A stretch of 64,000 nt of DNA from the NCBI RefSeq assembly GCF_000011365.1, contig NC_004463.1, positions 6,496,001-6,560,000 of the forward strand. Direction: 5' to 3'. Of this stretch, positions 44,621-53,322 are shown piece by piece (position 1 is the stretch's first letter; every line of letters begins with the position of its first letter). The translations under genes were made by a program, and so were the position numbers. The DNA is from Bradyrhizobium diazoefficiens USDA 110 (GTDB taxonomy: Bacteria > Pseudomonadota > Alphaproteobacteria > Rhizobiales > Xanthobacteraceae). Under the pieces are notes generated by a model. It did no database searches. It saw nothing but the letters and a program-made list of their open reading frames with translations, and was not told the origin of the DNA.

Positions 44621-46339
44621 ATGCGCCGCCTGCTCGTCGCGCTCTGCCTGCTCACCGTCGTGCTGGGGTCGACGTCCGCCCTGGCGCAGGCGCGCAACCA
44701 GCTCGGGCCGCTCTGCACCACCGAGACCACCCCGGCGGACAAGATGGTCGACGCCTGCACCAAGATCATCGCGCTGAAGGTCTTCAAGGGCGAACAGCTC
44801 GCGACCGTCTATTTCTGGCGCGCGGTGGGCTGGAACAAGAAGGGCGACTACGCCAAGGTCATCACTGATGCCACGGAGGCGATCCGGCTGCAGCCGAGCC
44901 AGGCGGTCTATAACCTCAGGGGCTCGGCCTATTACGACAAGGGCGACTACGACATCGCGATCGCCGATTTCGACGATGCGCTGAAGCTCGGACCTCCCAG
45001 CGGCATCATCTTCCACAATCGCGGCAACGCCTGGCGGGGCAAGCACGACTACACCAAGGCGATCGCCGACTACGACATGTCGATCAAAGCCGATCCGAAA
45101 TCGGCGTTCTCGTTCCAGAACCGCGGCATCTCGAAAGAAGCACTCGGCGATCTCGACGGCGCGCTCGCCGACATCAACCAAGCGATCCGGCTCGACCCGA
45201 CGCTGCCGCAGCCGCTGATCAACCGTACCTCGATCTGGCGCGCCAAGGGCGATCTCGATCGCGCCATCGCCGATGGCAGCGAGGCGATCCGGCTCGCCGA
45301 GAAAAAGCCGCCGGCCAACATCATGACGCCGCCGAACAGCGTGCTGATCTCGGGCTATACCCATCGCGCGCTGGCCTATGAAGCGAAAGGCGACTACGCC
45401 CGCGCACGCGACGACTACAAGGCGACGCTGGCGATCGTGGCGTCGGACGCCGGCAGCAAGGCCAACCAGGCGACCGCAAAAGTGCGGCTGTCGCTGGTGA
45501 GCGATGCAGCTGTGCCGATCCCGCGCGATGCGCCCTCGCCCACGACGCAGCCGACAGCGGCCCCTGCCCCGCAGCAGACCGGCGCGGCATCCGCGCCCTC
45601 GCCTGCTCCGGCCGTGCGCGGCACGCGCATGGCGCTGATTATCGGCAACGGCGCCTATGCGCATGTGAAGGCGCTGCCCAATCCACCCAACGACGCCCGC
45701 GCCGTCGCCAAGAGCCTGCGCGACATCGGCTTCACCGTGTCGGAGGGCGTCGACCTCGACCGCGCCGCGATGCAGAAGATGACGCGCGACTTCCTGCGCG
45801 ATGCGGCCCGGGCGCAAGTCGCCGTGGTCTACTATGCCGGCCATGGCGTGCAGGTGGACGGCCGCAACTATCTCATTCCCGTCGACGTCGAACTCAAGCC
45901 GGGCACGGCCATGACGGAGGCGATGATCGACATGGACACGATCATGGCCGGCCTCGACGATCAGGTCCGCACCAACATTTTGATTTTCGATGCCTGCCGC
46001 AACAACCCGATGGCACAGCAGGTGGCTTCAGCCGCTGCCAATCGCGGCATCGAGGGCGCCTCGGGCCTCGCGGCTCCGACGAGCCTCGGCGCCGGGGCGA
46101 CACTCGGCGCCGGCACGCTGATCGCGTTCGCCACCGCACCGGGCCAGGTCGCGCTCGACGGCGACGGCGCCAACTCGCCGTTCTCCGCCGCGCTGTCCCG
46201 TCACATCGGCACGCTCGGGCTGGAGGTGCAGCAGATGCTCACGCGGGTGCGGGCGGAAGTGGTGTCGACTACGAAGAACAAGCAGGTGCCGTGGTCGAAT
46301 TCGTCGCTGCTGGGAGAAGTTTACCTGGCGGAGAAGTGA
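44621..46339 (+). CDS. Secreted TPR protein with caspase-like (peptidase C14) domain
   Basis: A 572-residue protein. It has a signal peptide (about 1-23, ending ALAQ), five or more TPR units (about 60-290), a proline/alanine-rich linker (about 300-335) and a caspase-like domain (about 336-570). The catalytic histidine is in YYAGHGVQ (residue 408) and the cysteine in FDACRNNP (residue 459). The dyad is intact, so peptidase activity is plausible. The signal peptide implies the periplasm. It is divergent from the methyltransferase gene and has no obvious partner. Bacterial members are called orthocaspases or metacaspases; most have unknown targets. Confidence 0.87.
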   Translation: MRRLLVALCLLTVVLGSTSALAQARNQLGPLCTTETTPADKMVDACTKIIALKVFKGEQLATVYFWRAVGWNKKGDYAKVITDATEAIRLQPSQAVYNLRGSAYYDKGDYDIAIADFDDALKLGPPSGIIFHNRGNAWRGKHDYTKAIADYDMSIKADPKSAFSFQNRGISKEALGDLDGALADINQAIRLDPTLPQPLINRTSIWRAKGDLDRAIADGSEAIRLAEKKPPANIMTPPNSVLISGYTHRALAYEAKGDYARARDDYKATLAIVASDAGSKANQATAKVRLSLVSDAAVPIPRDAPSPTTQPTAAPAPQQTGAASAPSPAPAVRGTRMALIIGNGAYAHVKALPNPPNDARAVAKSLRDIGFTVSEGVDLDRAAMQKMTRDFLRDAARAQVAVVYYAGHGVQVDGRNYLIPVDVELKPGTAMTEAMIDMDTIMAGLDDQVRTNILIFDACRNNPMAQQVASAAANRGIEGASGLAAPTSLGAGATLGAGTLIAFATAPGQVALDGDGANSPFSAALSRHIGTLGLEVQQMLTRVRAEVVSTTKNKQVPWSNSSLLGEVYLAEK

Positions 46340-46355
46340 CGATGCGCTTGCGCGC

Positions 46356-46457
46356 CGTCATCCCGGGGTGGTGCGCAAGCACCAGACCCGGGATCTCGAA
46401 CTCCTCAGGTGCGCAAGCGCGCACCATCGTTCGCGCTACGCACGCCCCGGGATGACG
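46356..46457. repeat. Palindromic intergenic repeat
   Basis: CGTCATCCCGGGGTGGTGCG at one end mirrors CACGCCCCGGGATGACG at the other, with ACCAGACCCGGGATCTCG inside. It belongs to the same family as the element at 41739-41830. It lies between two convergent genes. Confidence 0.8.
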
Positions 46458-46464
46458 CTGTGCC

Positions 46465-47583
46465 TCAGTTGCCCCACACTTCCTTCGCGATCTCCACCGC
46501 AAGGCTCAGCTTGGCCCACTGCTCTTCCTCGGAGAGGATGTTGCCTTCCTCGGTCGAGGCGAAGCCGCATTGCGGGGACAGTGCGAGCTGCTCAAGCGGC
46601 GCGAACTTGGCGGCCTCTTCCAGACGGCGCTTGATGTCGTCCTTCTTCTCGAGCTCACCGAACTTCGAGGTGATGACGCCGACCACGACGACCTTGTTGC
46701 CCTTGGGCAGGAAGCGCAGCGGCTCGAAACCGCCGGCGCGGTCGCTGTCGTACTCCAGGAAGTAGCCGTCGTAATTGGTGCCGGCGAGCATGGTCTCGGC
46801 CACCGGCTCGTAGCCGCCCGAGGAGATCCAGGTCGAGCGGAAATTGCCGCGGCAGACATGTGTCGTCACTACCATGTCGGCGGGCTTCTCGGCCAGCGCG
46901 TAGTTGATGATGCGCGCATAGATCTGCTGGAGACCATCCGGATTGTCGCCGCGCTCGCGCGCCTTCTGCAATTCGTCCGGCGAGCAGAGATAGGCCCACA
47001 CGGTGTCGTCGAACTGGAGATAGCGGCAGCCGGCGTCGTAGAACGCCTTCACGGCCTTCCGATAGGTCTTGCCGAGGTCCTCGTAGAAGGCATCGAGATC
47101 GGGATAGACGTCCTTGGAGATCGACTTGCGGCCACCGCGGAAGTGCAGCACCGCCGGCGAGGGGATCGTCATCTTGGCGGTGACGTGGGCCTGGTCGGCG
47201 CACTTCTTCAGGAAGCGGAAATGGTCCAGCATCGGGTGGTCGTCGGGGAAGTCGAGCTTGCTGATCACGCGGACCGCATCGTGACGGGTCTGCACGCCGG
47301 CGAACTGGATGCCGGTGTCGGGGTGAAACAGCTCGCAGCCGGTGAGCTTGGCCAGAAAGTCGAAATGCCACCAGGAGCGGCGGAATTCGCCGTCGGTCGC
47401 AAGCTTCAGCCCGACCGAGGCCTGCTTGTGCACGACCTTCTCGATCTCCATGTCCTCGATCTTGCGCAGATCGTCGGCCGAGATCTCTCCCTTCTCAAGC
47501 CTGGCGCGGGCTTCCTTGATCTTGGCGGGGCGCAGGAGGCTGCCGACCTCGTCGGCACGGAAGGGGGCTTTGGTTCGCTGCAT
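46465..47583 (-). CDS. MetE C-terminal-domain-like methyltransferase
   Basis: A 372-residue protein matching only the catalytic half of cobalamin-independent methionine synthase. It has RADEVGSLLRP, DGEFRRSWWHFDF, TIPSPAVLHFRGG, YLQFDDTVWAYL and the zinc-ligand motifs THVCRGN and QCGFAST. Stand-alone versions (archaeal MetE-like, YxjG/YxjH) use methyl donors other than the polyglutamated folate of full MetE. It follows livF after 21 bases on the same strand and is probably last in that operon, which is unusual and hints at a transported sulfur or methyl compound. The length is typical for the short class. Confidence 0.86.
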   Translation of the reverse strand: MQRTKAPFRADEVGSLLRPAKIKEARARLEKGEISADDLRKIEDMEIEKVVHKQASVGLKLATDGEFRRSWWHFDFLAKLTGCELFHPDTGIQFAGVQTRHDAVRVISKLDFPDDHPMLDHFRFLKKCADQAHVTAKMTIPSPAVLHFRGGRKSISKDVYPDLDAFYEDLGKTYRKAVKAFYDAGCRYLQFDDTVWAYLCSPDELQKARERGDNPDGLQQIYARIINYALAEKPADMVVTTHVCRGNFRSTWISSGGYEPVAETMLAGTNYDGYFLEYDSDRAGGFEPLRFLPKGNKVVVVGVITSKFGELEKKDDIKRRLEEAAKFAPLEQLALSPQCGFASTEEGNILSEEEQWAKLSLAVEIAKEVWGN

Positions 47584-47604
47584 TCTTGAACTCCCGAGGA
47601 TTTT

Positions 47605-48321
47605 TTAGTGGGCCGCCGCCCCTGCGACTCCGAGGTGGCGCTCCAGGACCGAGGGGTCGGCCTTCAGCGCGGCACTCGGGGCGTCGTGGACGATCGTTCC
47701 GCGTTCCAATATCACAACACGGTCGGCGAGCCCCAGAATCTTTTGCGCATTCTGCTCGACGATGATCGAGCAGATGCCGCCGGCGCGGGTGATGGTGCCG
47801 ATCGCCTTCAACAGCTCCTCGACGATGATGGGGGCAAGGCCCTCGGTCGGCTCGTCCAGCAGCAGGACCTTCGGGTTGAGGGTCAGCGCGCGGCCGATCG
47901 CCAGCATCTGCTGCTCGCCGCCGGAGAGCTGGTTGCCAAAATTGCCCCGCCGCTCCTTCAGCCGCGGAAACATCTCGTAGACCTTCTCGACCGTCCAGGG
48001 ACCGGGCTGGGCCACCGCGGTCATGTTCTCCTCGACCGTGAGCGAGCGGAAGATATTGCGCTCCTGCGGCACCCAGCCGATGCCAGCGCGCGCCCGCTGG
48101 TCGGGTCGGAGCGTGGTGACATCCGTGCCGGCGAGCGCGACGGTGCCGGAGAAGCGGCGGGTGACGCCGACGATGGAGTTGATAAGCGTGGTCTTGCCGG
48201 TGCCGTTGCGTCCGAGCAGCGCCAGCACCTGCCCTTCGGCGAGGCGCAGGGACATCTTCGGCAGCACCACCGCCTCGCCGTAGCCCACGCGCAAGGCTTC
48301 GATCTCGAGCAGGTCAGACAT
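47605..48321 (-). CDS. livF: Branched-chain amino-acid-type ABC transporter ATPase LivF
   Basis: A 238-residue ATPase with Walker A GRNGTGKTT, signature LSGGEQQMLAIGRAL, Walker B VLLLDEPTEGL and the H-loop IVEQN. The LLDEPTEGLAP sequence and the short length are LivF-type. It overlaps livG by eight bases. It would form the ATPase pair of the transporter with LivG. Substrates of this family include branched amino acids, amides, urea and aromatic acids. Confidence 0.92.
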   Translation of the reverse strand: MSDLLEIEALRVGYGEAVVLPKMSLRLAEGQVLALLGRNGTGKTTLINSIVGVTRRFSGTVALAGTDVTTLRPDQRARAGIGWVPQERNIFRSLTVEENMTAVAQPGPWTVEKVYEMFPRLKERRGNFGNQLSGGEQQMLAIGRALTLNPKVLLLDEPTEGLAPIIVEELLKAIGTITRAGGICSIIVEQNAQKILGLADRVVILERGTIVHDAPSAALKADPSVLERHLGVAGAAAH

Positions 48322-49069
48322 TGACCGCCTCCTCGCCGAGATAGACCGCCTTGACCTGCGGGTCGCGCGCGACCTGCTCGGGCGGGCCTTCTGTGAGCAG
48401 CGCGCCGGAGACCAGAACCGAAATCCGGTCGGCGAAGGAGAATACGAGATCCATGTCGTGCTCGATCAGCAGCACCGTGACGTCGCGCGGCAACGCGCCG
48501 ACCACGGCGAGAATGTCGTGGCGCTCGCTCTCGGGCACGCCGGCGGCGGGCTCGTCGAGCAGCAGCACGCGCGGCTTGGCCGCGATCGCGACCGCGATCT
48601 CGAGCAGGCGCTGCTTGCCGTAAGGCAGGGTCACGGTCTCTTCGTTCATCACATCGAGAAGATGGAAGCGCGTCAGGAGATCGGCGATCTCGCCGTTGAC
48701 GTCGCTGCGCGTGCCCATCCGCCGCCACCAGTCGCCGCCATGGCCGAGGCGCTCGGAGACGGCAAGGCCGATGGTCTCGAGCGGGGTCAGGTCGGGATAG
48801 AGCTGGTTGATCTGGAACGTGCGCGACAGGCCGCGCAGCACGCGCTTGTGCACGGGCAGATCGGTGATGTCCTGGCCTTCCAGCAGGATGCGCCCGGAGT
48901 TCGGCTTCAGCACGCCGGTGAGCTGGTTGATGACAGTGGTCTTGCCGGCGCCGTTCGGACCGATCAGCGCGTGGCGGGCGCCCTGCTCGATCTTCAAGGA
49001 GAGATCGCGGGTGACGCGCAAGCCGCCGAACTGCTTTTCGAGGTTCTGGGTTTCGAGCGCGATGGTCAT
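48314..49069 (-). CDS. livG: Branched-chain amino-acid-type ABC transporter ATPase LivG
   Basis: A 251-residue ATPase with Walker A GPNGAGKTTVINQLTGVLKP, then RTFQINQLYPDLTPLE and Walker B VLLLDEPAAGVPESE, followed by LLIEHDMD. The signature reads LPYGKQRLLEIAVAIA, where the usual LSYG/LSGG is LPYG. It overlaps livM by four bases and livF by eight. It is the partner ATPase of LivF. Confidence 0.92.
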   Translation of the reverse strand: MTIALETQNLEKQFGGLRVTRDLSLKIEQGARHALIGPNGAGKTTVINQLTGVLKPNSGRILLEGQDITDLPVHKRVLRGLSRTFQINQLYPDLTPLETIGLAVSERLGHGGDWWRRMGTRSDVNGEIADLLTRFHLLDVMNEETVTLPYGKQRLLEIAVAIAAKPRVLLLDEPAAGVPESERHDILAVVGALPRDVTVLLIEHDMDLVFSFADRISVLVSGALLTEGPPEQVARDPQVKAVYLGEEAVNV

Positions 49070-50094
49070 GCGTCGCTCTCCGGCACGGCGACGACCGCTT
49101 TACGGCCCGCGACCTGCTTGATGATCAGGTTCGGCACATACAGCACCCAGCGATGCAGGCGCTGGCGGCCGACCAGCACGATCACGACCAGCACGAGGCC
49201 GATCCAGAACTGCCAGTATTGCGGGGTGATGGTGGAGAACAATTCCTGGAGCATACGGAACACCACCGCGCCGACCAGCCCGCCATAGAGATAGCCGGTG
49301 CCGCCGATGACGAGCACCAGCATCAGGTCGGCGGAGCGTTCGAAGGCGAACACGTCGAGCGAGGCGATCGCGGTGGTCTGGGTGAACAGCGCGCCTGCGA
49401 TGCCGGCATAGAACGCCGCCAGCGTATAGATCGCGATCAGGCGGCGGTTGACGGGGATGCCGATCGCCGCGGCCCGCAGCGGATTGTTCTTGATCGCACG
49501 CAGCGACAGGCCGAACGGCGAATGCACGACGCGGCGGGCGAACAGGAACAACACGAACAGCACGGCCAGCGAATAGAAGAAGCCGGCCTTGCCGAACATG
49601 TCGAACGGAATCTCGCCAAAGATCGGCTGCATCTCGATGCCCTGCAGGCCGTCGGTTCCGCCGGTGATGTTGGAGAAGCGCTCGGCGAGCGCCTCCAGCA
49701 GCAGCGCGATGCCGAGCGTCACCATCAGCCGGGTGAGATCGACGCCGCGGATCACGAGGAAGCTGGTGGCGAAGCCCAGCACCATCGCGGCAAGGCCGGC
49801 CAGGATCAGCGCGAGCACGGGCTCGTTGACGATCCCGTGAAGCGCTAGCAGCCCCGCCGCATAGGCCCCGACGCCGAAGAAGGCGGCGTGGCCGAGCGAG
49901 ACGATGCCGGCATAGCCGAGGATGAGATCGAGCGACATCGCAAACAGCGCCAGCCGCAGGATGTCGGTCATGATCAGATAGCGCGTGGGAAATGCAAAGC
50001 CGCAGGCCAGCACGATCAGCCAGAAGGCGACTTCGCCATAGTGCCAGCGCGCATGGCGCTGGGCGTGATAACCGACGTCGGAGGAAGCGCTCAT
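49066..50094 (-). CDS. livM: Branched-chain amino-acid-type ABC transporter permease LivM
   Basis: A 342-residue permease with about ten hydrophobic segments. MSLDLILGYAGIVSLGHAAF is the family signature and AIKNNPLRAAAIGIPVNRRL is the cytoplasmic coupling loop. The frame extends to 50382 upstream as an arginine-rich shadow of livH; the ATG at 50094 (MSASSDVGYH) is correct, 8 bases after the livH stop. The C-terminus overlaps livG by four bases. Confidence 0.92.
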   Translation of the reverse strand: MSASSDVGYHAQRHARWHYGEVAFWLIVLACGFAFPTRYLIMTDILRLALFAMSLDLILGYAGIVSLGHAAFFGVGAYAAGLLALHGIVNEPVLALILAGLAAMVLGFATSFLVIRGVDLTRLMVTLGIALLLEALAERFSNITGGTDGLQGIEMQPIFGEIPFDMFGKAGFFYSLAVLFVLFLFARRVVHSPFGLSLRAIKNNPLRAAAIGIPVNRRLIAIYTLAAFYAGIAGALFTQTTAIASLDVFAFERSADLMLVLVIGGTGYLYGGLVGAVVFRMLQELFSTITPQYWQFWIGLVLVVIVLVGRQRLHRWVLYVPNLIIKQVAGRKAVVAVPESDA

Positions 50095-50102
50095 CGGCGA
50101 AC

Positions 50103-50972
50103 TCAACGCGCGGCCGTGCGGCCGAACAGGCCGTTCGGGCGCCAGATCAGGATCACGATCATCATGGTGTAGATCACGAAGGGGCCCATCTTCGGCACGT
50201 AGTACTTGCCGGCGACGTCGCCGATGCCGAGCAGGAGCGAGGCCAGGAACGGGCCGGTGATCGAGGACGAGCCGCCGACGGTGACCACGATCAGGAAGTA
50301 GATCATGAACTTCAGCGGGAAATACGGGTCGAGGCCGAGGATCTCGGCGCTGAGCGCGCCACCGAGGCCGGCGAGCCCGCAACCGAATGCAAACGTGAAA
50401 GCGAACACCTGCGGCACGTTGATGCCGAGGCCGCTGGCGGCGCGCGGATCGTCAACGGCGGCGCGCAGCCGGCTGCCGAAACGCGTCTTGGCCAGCACCA
50501 TCTGGAGCGCGATAGTGAGCAGGCCGCAGATCACGATGATCATCAGCCGGTAGCGGCCGATGCCGACGCCGAACAGGTCGAACTGGCCCTGGAGCGCGGC
50601 CGGCAGGTTGATGAAGACCCGCGACGAGCCCTGGATGTAGTCGACCGCCGCGACCGACATGAAGGTCAGGCCGATGGTGAACAGCACCTGGTCGAGATGG
50701 CTGCGCGTATAGAGATGGCGGTAGAGCGTACGCTCGAGCACGATGCCGATCGCCGCCGACGAGACGAAAGCGAGCGGCAGCGCGGCGAAGAACGGCCAGC
50801 CCATCCGGTTGACCAGCACCATGCAGACATAGCCGCCGGTCATGGCGAAGGCGCCGTGGGCGAGGTTGACGAAGTTCATCAGGCCGAGCGTGACCGCGAG
50901 CCCGCAAGCGAGCACGAACAGCAGCATGCCGTAGGCAACGCCATCGAACAGGTTGGTGAGGATAGAGGTCAT
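50103..50972 (-). CDS. livH: Branched-chain amino-acid-type ABC transporter permease LivH
   Basis: A 289-residue permease. GVAYGMLLFVLACGLAVTLG, then MNFVNLAHGAFAM, matches the LivH N-terminus; MVLAKTRFGSRLRAAVDD is the coupling loop. It is the first of the tightly packed livH-livM-livG-livF-MetE-like block. A 197-base gap with a palindromic repeat separates it from the binding-protein gene, which may differentially stabilise the upstream message. Confidence 0.92.
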   Translation of the reverse strand: MTSILTNLFDGVAYGMLLFVLACGLAVTLGLMNFVNLAHGAFAMTGGYVCMVLVNRMGWPFFAALPLAFVSSAAIGIVLERTLYRHLYTRSHLDQVLFTIGLTFMSVAAVDYIQGSSRVFINLPAALQGQFDLFGVGIGRYRLMIIVICGLLTIALQMVLAKTRFGSRLRAAVDDPRAASGLGINVPQVFAFTFAFGCGLAGLGGALSAEILGLDPYFPLKFMIYFLIVVTVGGSSSITGPFLASLLLGIGDVAGKYYVPKMGPFVIYTMMIVILIWRPNGLFGRTAAR

Positions 50973-51015
50973 CGCGAGCCGGAAATTATCTCAGGTGAGC
51001 CAGGGACGTGCTGCG

Positions 51016-51134
51016 CTCCCTCTCCCGCTTGCGGGAGAGGGTTGGGGAGAGGGTCTTTCCGCTGAGAGACTCCCGATGAGGAGAGAACCCTCACCCGGCG
51101 CTCTGCGCCGACCTCTCCCGCAAGCGGGAGAGGT
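51016..51134. repeat. Palindromic intergenic repeat, copy 2 of 3
   Basis: CTCCCTCTCCCGCTTGCGGG and, inverted, CTCTCCCGCAAGCGGGAGAG enclose AACCCTCACCCGGCGCTCTG. It is closely related to the element at 10181-10300. It sits between the binding-protein gene and livH inside the liv operon. Confidence 0.85.
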
Positions 51135-51169
51135 AAGAGGAGAGCTCCGGGATGACGCGCTTTCGCGCG

Positions 51170-52348
51170 TCACTTCTTGGTCTTGCCGAGGTCCTTGACG
51201 GCTTCGAAGGTCGCGAACTCGACATTGTAGAGCTCGCCGTCGACCTTCTCGACCTTGCGGATGTAGATGTTCTGCACGATGTCGCGCGTCTCGGGGTCGA
51301 TCGAGATCGGGCCGCGCGGGCTCTCCCACTTCTGACCCTTCATCGCCTCGACCAGCTTGGTGCCGTCGGTGTCGCCACCGGTCTTCTTCAGCGCCTCGTA
51401 GATGAGGTGGATGCCGTCATAGCCGCTCACCGCCATGAAGCCCGGACGAGTGCCGAAGGCCTTCTTGTAGGCCGCGACAAAATCCTTGTTCATCGCGGAC
51501 GGATGCGCCGCCGAATAAAGGTGCGCAGTGACCGTGCCGAGCACGGCATCGCCCATGTTGTTGAGGAGATCGTCGTCGGTGACGTCGCCCGGTCCGATCA
51601 CCTTGATGCCGGCCTTGTCGAGGCCACGCTCGGCATACTGCTTCATGAAGTTGCCGCCCTGACCGGCCGGCACGAACACGAAGATTGCGTCGGGCTTGGC
51701 GTCCTTCATGCGCTGAAGGAACGGCGCGAAATCGGGATTCGCGAGCGGCGTCTTGACCTCTTCGACCACCTCACCGCCGCCGGCGGTGAAATTCTGCTTG
51801 AAGAAGTTCAGCGCGTCGTTGCCCGGCGCGTAGTCCGAGGTCAGCGTCGCCACCTTCTTGATGCCGTTCTTCACCGCCCAGTCGGCGATGATGGTCGAGG
51901 ACTGCGCCAGGGTGAAGCTGGTGCGCACGATGTAGGGCGAGCGCTCGGTGATGATGGAGGTGCCTGCCGCCATCACGACTTCCGGAATCTTGGCCTGCGT
52001 TGCCAGCGGCGCGGCGGCGAGGGCTGCCGGCGTCACGCCGAAGCCGGCGATGAAATTGACCTTGTCGTTGACGATCAGCTCTTGCGCGGCGGTCTTGGTC
52101 TTGTCGGGAATCGCGGCGTCGTCCTTGAGGATGATCTCGATCTTCTTGCCGGCGACGGTGTCGCCCTTCTGCTGCATGTAGAGCTTGATCGCGTTCTCGA
52201 TCTGCTTGCCGGTCGAGGCCTGGCCGCCGGTCATCGGCAGGATCAGGCCGACCTTGACGGTGTCCTCGGCCCTGGCCGGCGCGACGGCCACAAAGCCTGC
52301 AACGGCGGCCACCGCGGCAGCCCAAGAAAGTTGTTTGCGTTCGAACAT
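51170..52348 (-). CDS. Periplasmic branched-chain amino-acid-type binding protein (LivK-like)
   Basis: A 392-residue protein with a signal peptide (about 1-27, ending PARAED) and a type I periplasmic-binding fold: VKVGLILPMTGGQASTGKQI, then IIERSPYIVRTSF-like SIITERSPYIVRTSFTL and the domain hinge. It captures the ligand for the adjacent permeases. Binding-pocket specificity cannot be read by eye; branched amino acids, amides and aromatic acids are all possible for this family. It is the first gene of the liv operon. Confidence 0.9.
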   Translation of the reverse strand: MFERKQLSWAAAVAAVAGFVAVAPARAEDTVKVGLILPMTGGQASTGKQIENAIKLYMQQKGDTVAGKKIEIILKDDAAIPDKTKTAAQELIVNDKVNFIAGFGVTPAALAAAPLATQAKIPEVVMAAGTSIITERSPYIVRTSFTLAQSSTIIADWAVKNGIKKVATLTSDYAPGNDALNFFKQNFTAGGGEVVEEVKTPLANPDFAPFLQRMKDAKPDAIFVFVPAGQGGNFMKQYAERGLDKAGIKVIGPGDVTDDDLLNNMGDAVLGTVTAHLYSAAHPSAMNKDFVAAYKKAFGTRPGFMAVSGYDGIHLIYEALKKTGGDTDGTKLVEAMKGQKWESPRGPISIDPETRDIVQNIYIRKVEKVDGELYNVEFATFEAVKDLGKTKK

Positions 52349-52584
52349 CAGAGTGTCCCTCCCCTTGATTCCTGACCTCTTGTGCGGCGAACCGAGTGCC
52401 CGGTCCTTGCCTCACTCTAGCTCACGCGCGAGCCTTATCGCGCGCCACATGGCGTCCTTGGCGCCCCCCTTGTCAATCGGACGTTTGGCGACCATTCGGC
52501 GCAAGCCGAGCGTCCCGATTTCCGACGGCGGGGAGTGATGTCGCGGTTACGTCGAGGTGACCCGAACGCCCCGACCTTGGCCGC

Positions 52585-52612
52585 TTTTATTTGTACGATT
52601 GTACAAATAAAA
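52585..52612. promoter_or_regulatory. Perfect palindromic operator-like site
   Basis: TTTTATTTGTAC, a GATT spacer, then GTACAAATAAAA: a perfect 12-base inverted repeat in an otherwise GC-rich region. The core TTGTAC-n4-GTACAA is of a size and symmetry typical of TetR- or GntR-family operators. The downstream 23-codon ORF starts at its last base. No regulator gene remains adjacent. Confidence 0.5.
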
Positions 52613-52683
52613 TGGACCTGTCAACGAAAAAGCCCCCTCGCCGGGCCAAGCCACGTTGTCGCGAGGCCGCCGCCGCAGTCTAG
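52612..52683 (+). pseudogene. Possible remnant of a TetR-type regulator start
   Basis: An ATG directly after the palindrome opens 23 codons, MDLSTKKPPRRAKPRCREAA and then AAV, before a stop. A basic, proline/arginine-rich lead like this is common before the first helix of TetR-family regulators, which often bind a palindrome at their own start. The rest of such a gene is absent. It may be a decayed regulator or a chance ORF. Confidence 0.25.
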
Positions 52684-52876
52684 AAACGCGACGGGCCGCG
52701 TGGATGGAAGATTTCGTCTTTCTTTTGCAGAATTGGTACATCCGGGGCCTCGCGCCGGCTCCAACCCGGTAACTTATTACCTACCTCGAATAAGTCTATT
52801 TTACCTTGTTGAAGGCTACTCTCGCGGCGCCAGCCTGACCCGGCGTCCAACCAGACCGAACCAGCGCGCCCCCACA

Positions 52877-53161
52877 ATGCCCAAGCCTTTCCGCTCCCTC
52901 CTGCCCCTCCTCGCGCTTGCCGTGGGGCTGTCCGGCTGCGGCACGGTCAATGAGAAGCTGTCGGCCGGCGTCGGCGATTACGTCCCGCAATGGGCCGGAG
53001 GCCTGCCGGCCGACGCCCCGCCGCGGGCAGGCACGCCGCAATACGACGCCTACATGAAGGAGCGCGAGCGCAAGCGGCTGCTGCCGGCGGCCGATCGCGA
53101 GAAGGAAGAGCAGGCGCAGAAGAGCGCGACGGGCACTCCGTCGAGCGGCGCGGTGCGCTAG
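52877..53161 (+). CDS. Small lipoprotein
   Basis: A 94-residue protein. The N-terminus MPKPFRSLLPLLALAVGLSG followed by C is a type II signal peptide with an LSGC lipobox. The mature part is short, hydrophilic and charged, with a lysine/arginine/glutamate-rich tail (MKERERKRLLPAADREKEEQ). No domain is recognised. It should be anchored in the outer or inner membrane. The frame is open far upstream, but the ATG at 52877 is the only start that gives the signal peptide. Confidence 0.75.
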   Translation: MPKPFRSLLPLLALAVGLSGCGTVNEKLSAGVGDYVPQWAGGLPADAPPRAGTPQYDAYMKERERKRLLPAADREKEEQAQKSATGTPSSGAVR

Positions 53162-53170
53162 GTCGGTGCG

Positions 53171-53313
53171 CTCCCTCGCCTCGCTTGCGGGGAGAGGGTT
53201 GGGGTGAGGGGGAGTCTCCACGGGGACGGTGACAGCTGGAGTCGCGGAGAGTCCCCCTCACCCGGGCTGCATCTTCGATGCAATCCGACCTCTCCCCGCA
53301 AGCGGGGAGAGGT
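53171..53313. repeat. Palindromic intergenic repeat, copy 3 of 3
   Basis: CTCCCTCGCCTCGCTTGCGG and, inverted, CCTCTCCCCGCAAGCGGGGA enclose TCCCCCTCACCCGGGCTGCA. It is the most divergent and longest of the three related elements. It lies between the convergent lipoprotein gene and purU. Confidence 0.75.
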
Positions 53314-53322
53314 GAAACAACA

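Larger units (their letters stand above)
52349..52876. other. 528-base intergenic region
   Basis: This gap lies between the divergent liv operon and the small lipoprotein gene. It holds a perfect 12-base inverted repeat at 52585-52612 and a 23-codon ORF starting at its end (both listed). The stretch 52760-52830 is notably AT-rich (TAACTTATTACCTACCTCGA, then ATAAGTCTATTTTACC) and could carry the lipoprotein promoter. I see no other gene. Confidence 0.5.

Noticed and set aside
50095..50382. N-terminal extension of LivM
   Set aside because: It is arginine-rich, overlaps livH, and the LivM family starts at the ATG at 50094.
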